A stretch of 64,000 bases of DNA, from positions 46,059,682 through 46,123,681 of the forward strand of contig NC_088300.1 of assembly GCF_032854445.1 (NCBI RefSeq). Direction: 5' to 3'. This document shows positions 50,801 through 62,800 of the stretch, piece after piece. The first letter of the stretch is position 1, and each line of letters opens with the position of its first letter. The notes beneath the pieces are model-generated. The model did not search any database. It saw nothing but the letters and a program-made list of their open reading frames with translations, and was not told the DNA's origin. A program made the translations under genes and the position numbers. This stretch comes from Liolophura sinensis (taxonomy: Eukaryota; Mollusca; Polyplacophora; Chitonida; Chitonidae).

Positions 50801-53800
50801 ATCTGCTGAGCACATACATTTGCATATATAAATATTACAGCTGATCTGATTTGTTGCAGTGCATTATAGTGTCATTTGTTGTAAAGTACACATTTGTGTC
50901 TTAAAATTTATTTATTTATTTCATTGGTATTTTACGCCGTACTCAAGAATATTTCACTAATATGTCTGCGGCCAGCATTATGTTGGGAGGTAACTGGGCA
51001 GAGCCCAGAGGAAACCCACGACCATCCACGGGTTGCTGGCAGACCCTCCTATATATAGCCGAAGAGGAAGCCAGCATGAGCTTGACTTGAACTCACAGCG
51101 ACTGCATTGGTGAGAGGCTCCTGGGTCATTATGCTGTGCTAGTGCGCTAACCGACTGAGCCACGGAGACCCCTCGTGTCTTAAAATAAGGCAGGGCAAAG
51201 GTAACAATACTAGATAAGGGATATAAGCATTAATGTTTAAATTTGTTCAATGTTTATACAGAGTGTATTATGTCGAAATAAATCACATAGAAATATTACA
51301 ATAATATATTGTAACCACATCAGTTCAACACTCTAAATATTGATTCCCCTCTCTTTTTCTTCCTCATGGAATTTAAGAAACTGAAATATGATTTTGTATT
51401 CAATGATTATAATTAGGGTCAGGCCGTTGTGTGTTTTGCTCTTCTTTGTGGTAAATTTATGGAAGTCTTTATGACTGCATTTATTTTGTACCTCCTTTTA
51501 TCTGTTCCTGTTTACTACATATATGCCCTATACTAGAGTATGAGCTTCATATAGCTTGTCCTGGCCTGGATGTGGGCTGGTCTCAGCAAACAAGGGTACA
51601 TTCACCAGTACTCTCCTTCCTCTTCTAACTGATACCATAATGTTACATATGGTTTCCTCTCCCTGCCTGAGAAAGCCCTGTCTACCACAAGTCACTGGCG
51701 GGCCGGCTTAAATTTCACACCGTGTACACATGTTAAAACATTTCCCAATAAACCCCGCCTTATATAATGTATATATAGCCAGGGCTTTGAATGATTTATT
51801 ATGTACGATTAAGAGATTATTTCCTAGCTCCTGTATAGCATGTTTGCAGGCATTATGAATTCTTACCATCAATATAGATATAATTGCATCATACAACATG
51901 CATGAAGATGAGTGTAAGAGAGCAAAATGTCTGAGTGTAAGAGAGCAAAATGTCGAGAATCGGTACTTGTGTTGAAATGTGTAGCAATTTGCCCTGCGTA
52001 TGCCTGCATGCTGATTTCTAGTCAGCAAATTCAGATTTACATCAAGTCAGGTAATAAATGGACTCTTGATTTTTAGGCCCAGGATAGGCCTTTTGCATAC
52101 ATGTAAATATTTTAAAGATTCATGGGGTGAGGCTGCCTGAATCGTATCTAAAAGAAGATACCAGTATCCATGTTACATGGCCTTATGCATGTACATCTAG
52201 ATGTTTACACAGCCTAGGAATCAACATGTATACCAAATGAGTTGTATACTGTGTACAATAAGCTCAGTAAGACTGTATGGGATAGGGTCTAATATTACAT
52301 GTATTGTTATTCCTGGTTCTGTCCTTGGAATTTCATATTGTTGTTGATAATGCTTTTATTCAGATAAAGAGTTTTTTTCCCCTTATCAAATTATGTGTCT
52401 AGATTAATAATAGGTCTCAGAGTTTCTGGGGAGCGTTTTGTGCTCAAATATGTGCATACTGACAGGCTGAGGCACAAATGGCCTAGCCCCTATTTTCATC
52501 ATAATAAAGTATTGTCATCAGCTGTTCACATGTTAATGGGCAATTGCTGACTCAGATGATAGCAATAATGTTATTCACATTTGTTAATGTGCGTGTATCA
52601 GCTTGGATGTATTATATATTGCCTTTGTAAATGTTTTCCCACAAGTAATTTCCAAATGGCACATTTTTATCATGTGACATTTTCCGCACGCTACTTTTTA
52701 ACTATGCATGATTTTTCCCACCTGAAGTTTTCTAGAGTTATAATGCGAACTATATAAAAAAAATCAATATTGAAACTTACTACATAGGGTAAGATAGATA
52801 TACATCTAAAACATTAACCTGTTTTAGATTTAAATATGTTTAACTGATTTAAGGCAGCAACTTTTAAGTAAAAAATAAAGTGTGGAAAATATCAGTGAAA
52901 TGGCTGGGAAGGAGGGGATTTCTCTTGGTGAGGGACGGGGTGCTGATGCTGATTGTAAAATGAGGAAAATGTTTGTCCCCTAGGCATCTGTTGATGAGAA
53001 TGTGATGAATATTATATCTCATTTGTCATTATGGACAGATGTGTGTAGTGGTACAACTAGCCATGCTGTGTCTGTGCTATAGGATCTGATAGCAGTGCGT
53101 ACCTGGATATTCATCAACAGAGTGATGTTATGACTGGAAAGGGAAAGTACTTAACATCTATGTGTGTGTATGTGGAGTAAGCTGAATACAGCATGAAGGG
53201 GGGGGGGAGTGGTGGCAGTGCTTCTGGGAGGGGGGGGGGATATGTGTCATAGCTAGATTTACCCCCTGTTTAAGCATCAGACTTCGTGTTGACTGACACC
53301 ATGGCTGCTTTCAGCTGTCCATATTTTAACCACTAGAGTATCTAGTTTATTTCTATTACATAAGATGAACACACATATACTTTGAATTGAATATGAAAAT
53401 AAATCTCCAGTCTTGATCTATGTTATGGACGCTACGACTGTTCATCTGGACCTGACAATTTGATGGTCATATCATAATATACATTATATGCTGCAGCAGC
53501 GTGATATTGAGTCACACCTTAAGTAAGTATGGTCTTGTAATTATTCCACCTTTTCGCATGTTTGCAAGGTGTTTATTCAAGCATATTCTGAAGGCATTAT
53601 TCTTTTTAGACTGATAAAATTATACTTTTTGTGCAGCTGTGAAATCGGCCAATCCAACCTATGTAGTTTAGTCTGCAAAATCAAATTAAAAATGTACATA
53701 AATTACACTGAAAGTTGTTCCTTCATATGCAAAAGGGCTGAGGAATGATGGTATTCTCTCCACTATTTTGCTTATTTTACAACATTGTTAATCTTCCAAG

Positions 53801-56800
53801 GTTTAAGTTATACCTGTTCAGATACCTTTTACATATTTTTGTGGTCAGATACATATAAAATCTTGTCTGTTGACATTTGGTGGGAAATAGCAGTATTATT
53901 TTCATCCATGATTGCGTCAGTATAGCTACCTCCAAATATCTATCAGTCAAGCTGCTTGTCACTAATTCACATTGCTTTATGATTTGTGAATAAGTACATG
54001 GATGCACAGTGTAGTCATGTACCACATCAAAGTATGTTTATTCCTCATTCACTTGGTGATAGCCTTCAGGGAAGGGGCAAGGGTTCCAGCTGCACATATA
54101 CAAGGGGGAACCTGCTTCATAGCCTCCTACACCCATGTGTTTCCAATCAGGATTCACCCTGAGGCATGATCTCCTGTCATGGGTAATTACCTAACACTTC
54201 TGTGCAGAAGAACTGAGGTCAAAGATTAATTGGACAAGTCCATTTACAGATGTTTCACAGGGGATGTTTACACCTCTGGACTCTTGGGGACAATGTGGAA
54301 TGTGCCATTCTGCTTTTCATTGGACATGTACATTTACATGTACTTGTATATGTTAATACATGTCGGTCTTGTAGGGGACAAATGTTGTTGCATTCCTTCC
54401 CATATGCATTATACGTCTACTAACAAAATAACTTGACCAAATCTTTTTGTATCTATATCTGAAGTAAGCCAGTGAAACAAAACCCTAAAATGAAGTTCTT
54501 TTTCGCTCATTTGTTAACATACAATTGTCCAGAATAAGGGGGAATAACTACTGCCAGGCCAGCAAGTCCAGAATGTTTTAACCATAAGAATCTTGCAGAT
54601 AGCCATGTACATGTAGGAAGTGTGTTTCATAGATTGAGTCATACTGGCCTCACTCCAACTTGCTTGCTGTTGGTATATAAAAATAGGAGTTCTGCCCCCC
54701 TGACTGAGATGACAACAGACATCTTGGATTTTCAGGGGGTAGCATTTCTCTCCCCTTCCCCAGCTAATATATCCACTCATACATTCTGTATCCCAGCAAG
54801 CTATAGACACATAAAGTGGCAATTAGGCAGAAGCCTTTGTTTTATCTCAATGGGTTAATTTGTGTCATTTTTTTCACCAATATTTGGAATGTCAGTATTC
54901 CGGAAGTAACCTAGATTAGACCCTGCACACATTTGTGTTCACATATTGAGGTGAAGATTTTTATTCATTGATAAAGTAATCTAAATTTAGAAAATATTCA
55001 CACTTTTTCTAGCCATTTCATTGCACGGTCAATGTGCCGTGTGATAAAGTAATGTATTTCAAGGCACTATCTCCATGTCCCCTGTCTTGTTAATTGCACT
55101 GACAATGTGGAGAACAGACTGGTCTCCTTACCTTACACTTGGCTCAGTGATTAACACCCTAAGGCTGTAGAATGCAGGTGAAAACCCTTACATCCACATC
55201 GTTAGCATGCGAGCACCAAGGTAAAGAGAGCCTGAGGCTGGGCAAATCCCAGGCTCTAATGTTTAAGATAAACACACTGAGGTGGCTGGACAAACACAGA
55301 TAACTTAACAGCGTATACTGCTCGTCTTCAGGCTGCTATGTGCCCTCTCACTATTTGCATTACATTATTCATGCTGATAAAAAGAGCAAGTGTTCGGCTT
55401 TTAAACATTTATAAAGTTATACATGTACTCTGTATAAATTTAAATTTCTTATAGAGGATTATATACATGTACACTCTGGAGCATTTTAATATCTTACAGT
55501 ATAGCTTGTATTATGTTACTGCCCAGGAGACCTCCACCAATGTGGTTGCTAGGAGTCCAGCTTATGCTGGTTTCCTCTCCAGCCGTATCTGGGAAGGTCT
55601 GTCGGCAACCTCGAGATGCTTGTGGGTTTTCCCCCGTGCTCTGCTCGGTTTCCTCCCGCTATAGTGCCGGCCGGCATTGTATAAGTGAAATATTCTTGAG
55701 CACGGCGTAAAACACCAATCAAATAAATAAATATGATGTTAGTGGCAGTTAATTACTTGTGAATGTACAGAGGCCTGTGTGGTGCATAACAGGAGTGGTA
55801 CATGTAGAAGGAGACGAAGATTCATAAGTCAGGGCCCGTATTTATGAATGTCTTAAGACTTAATTCATACACAGCTACAACTGAAATGTTTTGTTCTCTG
55901 AATTTAAAAATTTGTACACTGATTCTTCACTGCAGAACAATGTGCTGAGTTTTACTTCTTAAGGACTTCTTAAGTTTTAAGTTGAATGATAAATGGTCAC
56001 TAACCGGCAGTTCAGGTTGCAGGTGGGCAGAGATGTTAAAAAGCAATAACCCTGTGGTTAAATAATGGTTGTTTAGTAGAGTCATGGTTACATGTGAACA
56101 GACAATGGCCTAATTCCAGGCTAAGCACTAGGCACATTTCCAAATCCTGAATAACCTTCCAAAGCTTCCTCCACTAAATATAAAACAATCACAGGTAATA
56201 AAATAATCAAGTTGTGTTTAAAGGTCACAGTTCATTATTGTTCCTTTAATTTGGCTGGTTTATCTTCTGCTTAATTTTGTAAATATTTTATGAATTACTT
56301 CCATATATGAGACTGCTGAGAAGAATCTTTGTATATGATTGGTAACTTCAAAACAAAATTTCTTCCTTTCTTTGCATATTAGTCTGACAGTGGAGTGCTT
56401 TTAGTAAAATGTGACGCTTCTTATCATCTAGGTCAGTTTAGGCTATTTGTGAATATAGAGATCAAAGCAGCTTGGTTTGTAGGTCTCCCCCAAGAGAACC
56501 TCCTAAAATCTCCACCTTGTGGGAGTATCCAGCAGGCTGTCACACCCATCTCAGGTTGGAGAAGGCCAGGCAGTGAATGGGTTAGATCTGTTTGTAGGAG
56601 GGATTAGTTTTAAATTCAATTTTTGGGGGCTGTAATTACAGGTGACAAACTTATCGTACCTAGGATTAGATTACAGCTGACGTTGTGAGTTACTTAGCTG
56701 TGTCAGTCAGACCTACATTCTCAGACTTGGCTTCAGTTATATCAGTGACCTTCATAAACTCACATCTGCTTGACTATTACTTTGATCATCAGACACTGGT

Positions 56801-59800
56801 CAACCAGGTGTACAGGTGTGCTAGCAGACAACAGATCCAGCCATGACTGACCAGGTGAATGGTCAACAACAGGTAACTCTGTTTTTAACATTGTACATCT
56901 TAATTCTCCTGGAATCTGCCCAGTGACGTGCATCAACATGCTCTAATTAGTGGTGGGAAAACTTCAGTTGTGTCTGTGTACTTGTATACCGGTGCTGTCA
57001 CTAAGCATCACTCAAGACAACCGTCAACAATGCCTCAAATAACAGGCTCTGCAGTACAGTAATTTAGACATGACATGTCAGAATCGGTGTAATTTATTGA
57101 GTGTTTATCATTGTATCTGGACATATGTTGACTTCAAACACAAAACTGCATCAGCAGGTACTCATCAGACAAAGCCGTGTGAACTATTTCCGTTCATGCC
57201 GGTAAATGCTTGGATGCACGCAGCATAATATCTCGTATCTGGTCATGCAGAAATTCAGTTGAAAATTTGAATGTGTCTGTGTGTGTTAGGAGCATGACTA
57301 CTTTATTATAGATGGCTCCTGTGCTGATGACATTGAAGATCCCAACATGGGTATTATACTGGGGAGAAGTGGTTGTGGGGAGAGTAGTGTCAATATTGAC
57401 AGAACCTGACGTCCTGTCCTGGTCTAGATCTATATCTCCTCTCTATGTCTGCACAGAGCATAGATAAAGTTAGTGACCGGCTGCAAAATCCACAGGTGCA
57501 TCACTGACTTGTGCAGGCTGCTGTTCAGCCCATGGAAAGCATTCATTGTTTAGAAATGTTCATTGTGCACAAATCTGACTGCATTTCATCTAAAGTTTGG
57601 TACCGTACACCAAAATGCACTTTCAGAAACGCATAAAGGTGTTAAATTGTTACTTGAAGCCAACACTTGAATTTTTATTGATCAGAAATTAATCAAACTT
57701 CACAAAACAGATCTTAAGTGGGTGGATGAATCTAAATGTGTCAATTAAAAATGCTAAACTTAAAATGAAATACAGTCATTACAATTGATAGACTGCCAAA
57801 TATATCTCAGAATAAGACAGTGAGATACATAATACTTGTATTTAGGTATCCAGTTTACACTCACTATTTAGTAAAATACCAATGTAAATGATGAGTAACT
57901 GGAAGTCGTCCTTAGCAAAAACTGGAGAGAAAAAATTCTGATACTTGTACATGCATTTGTGTAACAAGACGTGACCTTTTTGTGTTAGTGTGATAGTCCA
58001 AGGCTTCAGTAGAGGTATTTGTCAGGGTAGGAGGCCTCTTATCTGCTGACCCCACAACTTAAGTTTGACCAAGCTTCCTTCTGGGTAAGACGATTAGACA
58101 TAAATAAACCCACTTGGCAGTAAGGTCCTCAGAGCAATGTTACTGTAGCATAGGCTGTGATAAGAATGCCTTACTGTGCAAGACAAAGGCTTTGTACATG
58201 ACCAAGCAAGCAGACATACTGTGTGTAGCACTAAGGAGAAATGATACCTGTCAGTGAATTATGCAGATACCGGATGGGTTATTACAGAATATATTCCCAA
58301 TAACCTGCTGACACTTTTCAATTGACATATAGTGTTTGTACCTTATGGTTTCAGAACGGGTTTGAGTCACTTTCAAAACTGTATTGCTAATTAACCTCTG
58401 CATCTTCTGTAATAAAACAAGCACAAGTTTGCAATACAGTACAGTTTAAGGGAAAAGTCAAACCCAGGCAGGAGGTAAGTGCAATCCTAGAGGTTTTATA
58501 GAGTGGTTGTGACTGAGCATTGGTAGGCCTAGGTACTGGCTGTGGGAAGTTGTCGATGGAAAATATAGTTTCTTTGTTAGAATGATTCCAAAGATTTTTG
58601 AAAGACTAACACAATGAATACACGAAACTGCAGTAAAATATCAGATGTATGTGCTTTTGATCGCAAAGTGGCAGTCTCCTTTTAAGTAGTGATTTACAAG
58701 TGAGTCCATGCGAGATTTGTAATCGATCACCATGACTACTAAAACTAGCTCAGTCTTCATCCCCCATAACAAGTTAAAAGATGGACAAATATCTTTTGTT
58801 TCTTCCGTAAAAGGTTTATCTTGTTGTGGGAGTCATTTCGCAGTGAAAAATTATCTGCCACTCAATCAATTAGAACAATAAATTGATACTTTGAAGCTGA
58901 CACACTGTGCAACAACAACAACAACACAGTATTACAATATGAATTTCATGTAAAGAAGTGGTAAAAAATACAAACATGATACAGGACAAGTTAAATTTTG
59001 TCCATATGACTGTTGAGAATTTGTAGTTTGCATGAAACCATGTAGGAAAATCACCCACATAGTGAACGCAGGAAAAAAAAAATTATTTGTTCTAAAAGTT
59101 TTTCACACAAAAACAGAAATAGTAATTTCCCATTTGCACCAGGATATTTTATTCAAACTTTTGGCTTACCAGGCACAGTGTACCTTAAAATATTTTCTTT
59201 TCTGACTTTCTGTTACTGCAAAATGCTTGCATGGAATTCATTCCACTTTGTTAATTTATGCTTAACAATACAGGGTTTGCACAGCACCCAGATGAATTCG
59301 GATATCAAATTTTATTTGTGAACTTGAATAAAAGTTGAGGCACAGTATATGTGAATAACTTATACATGTATCAATGAATATATGATTATGAGTTGTGTTT
59401 TTTTTTTTCAGTTTGGATAATAATGTTTTGGTGTTTACTATGCTTGTGTGAAAAATATCATGGGTGTTTAATAAGCAGCAACAGCAAATTAGATTGTTTC
59501 AGGCTTTTTCTGGGATTAAGATATAGACGTCTGTCTTAATCCCAGGCTAAATTAAAATATTCAAAAGTGTCATGCAGAGACTTGGAAGAAGAATTCAAGT
59601 AGGCTTAGTGTCTAGCAGCGACACTTTGCAGAAATTGAAGAACAATAGGCATGCTGTATTGGAGTAGGTAAACAATACTCACAAGCGTCAAACCTTATTA
59701 ACTGACAAACATTGTATGATTTTGAAAATCATGAACAATAGGAATAAATTAATCTCTGAAAACTGGCTGCTGGGACTGAATTCACTGTACAACATCCTGG

Positions 59801-62800
59801 GTGGCAGTTTAGTCAGCAGCTGAGCATGTCTGTATAGACAATCGATGTAGGCTAATCTTGGAAACTTTGTCAACACAGCACTCAGATAAAAAAATATACA
59901 CCAGCCATTTCAGGTTACTTGCTGAAAACCCTGATTGCTGCGAATAGCGACTAATGTGTGTCAACCGGAAGTAGTGTACAGTAAAAGGTCTGCAGCCTGC
60001 TGGTTTTTTTTTTTTTTTTTTTTTTTTAGTTCTTTTGACGTGAGGCTTACACAATCCTTGCAGTAGTATGAATACATGATGTTATTTTTCACGTCACCTT
60101 TGTCCAAACGCAACAAATGATAAGACATCAGTGCGAAGGATCACGCAGAGGCACAGCCACAAGAGACTGCTGTCTGCCTGTGTTGGGACGAGAAGCGCAC
60201 GCTGTTGCACCTGCTTTATGCACGAGAAAGTCATGTTGGTTTGTGAAATTTATGGGAAGTTTTGGCCAGTTTATTATAAAATATTTGTTGCATGGTTCTA
60301 TATGGCATAATATAAATGTGTATCAAAATTAGTGTGCCGAAAGTCGACACCAGTCATTGATTTGATCGCGTATTTAGTCCCTATAATCAGGAAGATTTTG
60401 TTGTGCACAGGTAGATTACACATTGCAAGATATACTTTCCACTTTTCGTGGTTAGTATATGTTCAAATACCTGAAACACGGGATGCACCGTCTCTTGCAA
60501 ATAAGGGTGTGTCTGTAGACAGAACTATATTCACACCTTCGAATGATAATCCTGCGCACCTCAATAGGTGTCCGACACAGCCCAGTAAATGGTTTGTCAT
60601 GCGCCACTGGAGTGTTAATGAGTATCTTGGAACACGATACAAGCGGTAAAACAAATGACTTTTAGCCTGAGTTGTACTTACCTGCAACATCCCACAGAAT
60701 GTTGTTGATGTAAAAATAAATAATCTAAAAAAAATGAATGATTCCTGTTAAAGAGATAGGACGTCAAACATTACCCGACCACTCCACCAACAGACAGACG
60801 GACAGTGCGACCACAGCATTGTGTAAACTGATAAAATTATACTGTTTGTGAAGCCCTGAAATTGGCCGATCCAACCAATGAAGTTTTGTCTCCAAAGTCA
60901 GATTATAAATGTGTATAAATTGCACTGAAAGTTTCTCTTTCATATTCAAAAAGGGTGAGGAATTAGGGTACTACATGTATAAGGTACCTAATAAATATGA
61001 GTACTGTCAGATTTTGTTTATTTGATTTAAGGATCCGTCTCTTAATCTCAGGTTTGACATAATGTACTGCTATGCAGACTGAGGTACATGTATGTTTTAG
61101 GAGTTGTGTGAGAGTAAAACAGATTTATCCAGTGATTTGGAGATCATCTGTTGTTGGCAGCATTGATGACATAATTGTGTATTGAGTAGAGAACAACATC
61201 TGCACTGTGCTAAACAACCTCACAGCTGTATCCAGTGAGAGATAGAGCTGACACTTCACTCTGTCTCAGGTTCACAGCTTTAAACTGGGTAGTACTACAG
61301 TGCTAATAGGCAAATATTCTATTTCTTCAACCTTTATGCTCATGAAAGAGCAACACCTAGTGCTATTTTTGCAAATTTTTAATTTGATTTTAGAGACAGA
61401 ATTACATTAGTTGAGTTGCCCATTTTTCGAGCTTCACAAAAAGTCTAATTTTATAAGTCTTCATAGAATAATGCCCACAAAGTATGCTTGGATAAACATT
61501 TTGCAAACATGAGAACAGAATGAAGAATTCTAATATCGAAGGCTTTAGGATTAAAAAAACATAGGACATTGTGTTATGTATTGCATAAGTTTTGATATGT
61601 TGATGTTATATTGAGATACATATGCAAATCTTGAATAGAATTTTAATTGTTAGCAGAGGCAATAGGGATATTGAAACCTGACTGTATGCTGATTGATGTC
61701 ATAATTTTAAATTCGCCTGTGTGAATGACACTCTGCAGAATGACGGAGGGAATTTGACTCTTTTATTACTTGATGCGAACTTGATGTTAGGAAGGAAGGA
61801 GTTAGCTTCCTGTGTGAGGAAGACCATAGAGCTGATATAAAAGCAGGATAACACCCATTGAGCTCCTGAAAGCTACTAGACTTTGGCGTGGCTGTACAGA
61901 GTACAGCTGTTGCCCCAAACTGTGTCTTTAGTGAATAGATCAGTGTTAAGCAGTAGATTTCAGTTGATATATATGGTAGACTTTGGGATCCTGGTGTATC
62001 ACAAAAATATAGGATTTGCAAACTTTTAAGATCTGTTTGAAGCATGTAGGGACCATTGTGGAATTCTGGGTTATATAACTGTGTATATCAGTTTATATGA
62101 GTTAAGGATGCTACTGTAGGAAGCTTACATTGCCAGTCAGTTTTTCGATAAGACTTTGAGATCTTTTGTCAGTGTGACATTCACATCTCCTCATACGATC
62201 TCTTGTTAAGTCAGTGTAACATTGACTTCCTCATGACAGATTACACGTCCCTAGGGGCTGAAGCTCAGGAACCTCTCAGCGGTTGTGTATCCTGTAAGCG
62301 GTGGAGCTGTAGCTGTGACGAACATCGTGTAAGCAGTGTAGGGCCATCGATTCTATATTATCATTTGTGATACAAAGTGAATTTCACTGCTACACAATGT
62401 GTTGTTGTTGTTGTTAGAGTTCAGCATAATTTATCTGTGGTTTTTTATACCTTTCAGAGTGCCCAAACCCGACTCCTCATCAAAGGAGGCCGAATCGTCA
62501 ATGATGACCAGTCATTTGATGGTGACATTTACATAGAGGATGGACACATCAAGTGAGTCTGAATTTTACAAGCCTTATTTCTCTGCATAACTTACCATAT
62601 TAGGAAAAAGGCCCAGCAAAAGAGCAATGATTGACATAAATGATATCATTGATGATCAGTATAATGAAGTCTTGGAAACATAACTAGTTTGCTTGAATCT
62701 GATGTAAAGTAGGATTGGGTCAGTGAACTTTTTTTGATAGTGTTTTGTAGCTTAGACTTATTCCGATGTGATCTGTTTGTGATTTTCAGGCAAATTGGAC

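Larger units (their letters stand above)
41678..56842 (+). other. CRMP intron between second and third candidate start exons
   Basis: About 15 kb with no supported coding exon. It contains SINE copies at 46.2, 50.9 and 55.5 kb, G-runs (50232-50242, 53198-53207, 53230-53239), a (CTG)6 run near 47970 and a 23-bp direct duplication at 51910-51955. Confidence 0.55.
56873..62457 (+). other. CRMP intron before the first shared exon
   Basis: No supported exon. It includes a 26-27 base poly(T) at about 60003-60027 and the second dispersed-repeat copy. The open frames at 60117-60690 have no recognisable motif. GTTGTTGTTGTTGTT at 62401-62415 lies 43 bp before the acceptor. Confidence 0.5.

Noticed and set aside
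60117..60690. Cluster of open frames right of the poly(T), possibly a retroposed gene
   Set aside because: No recognisable protein on either strand and no target-site duplication found.
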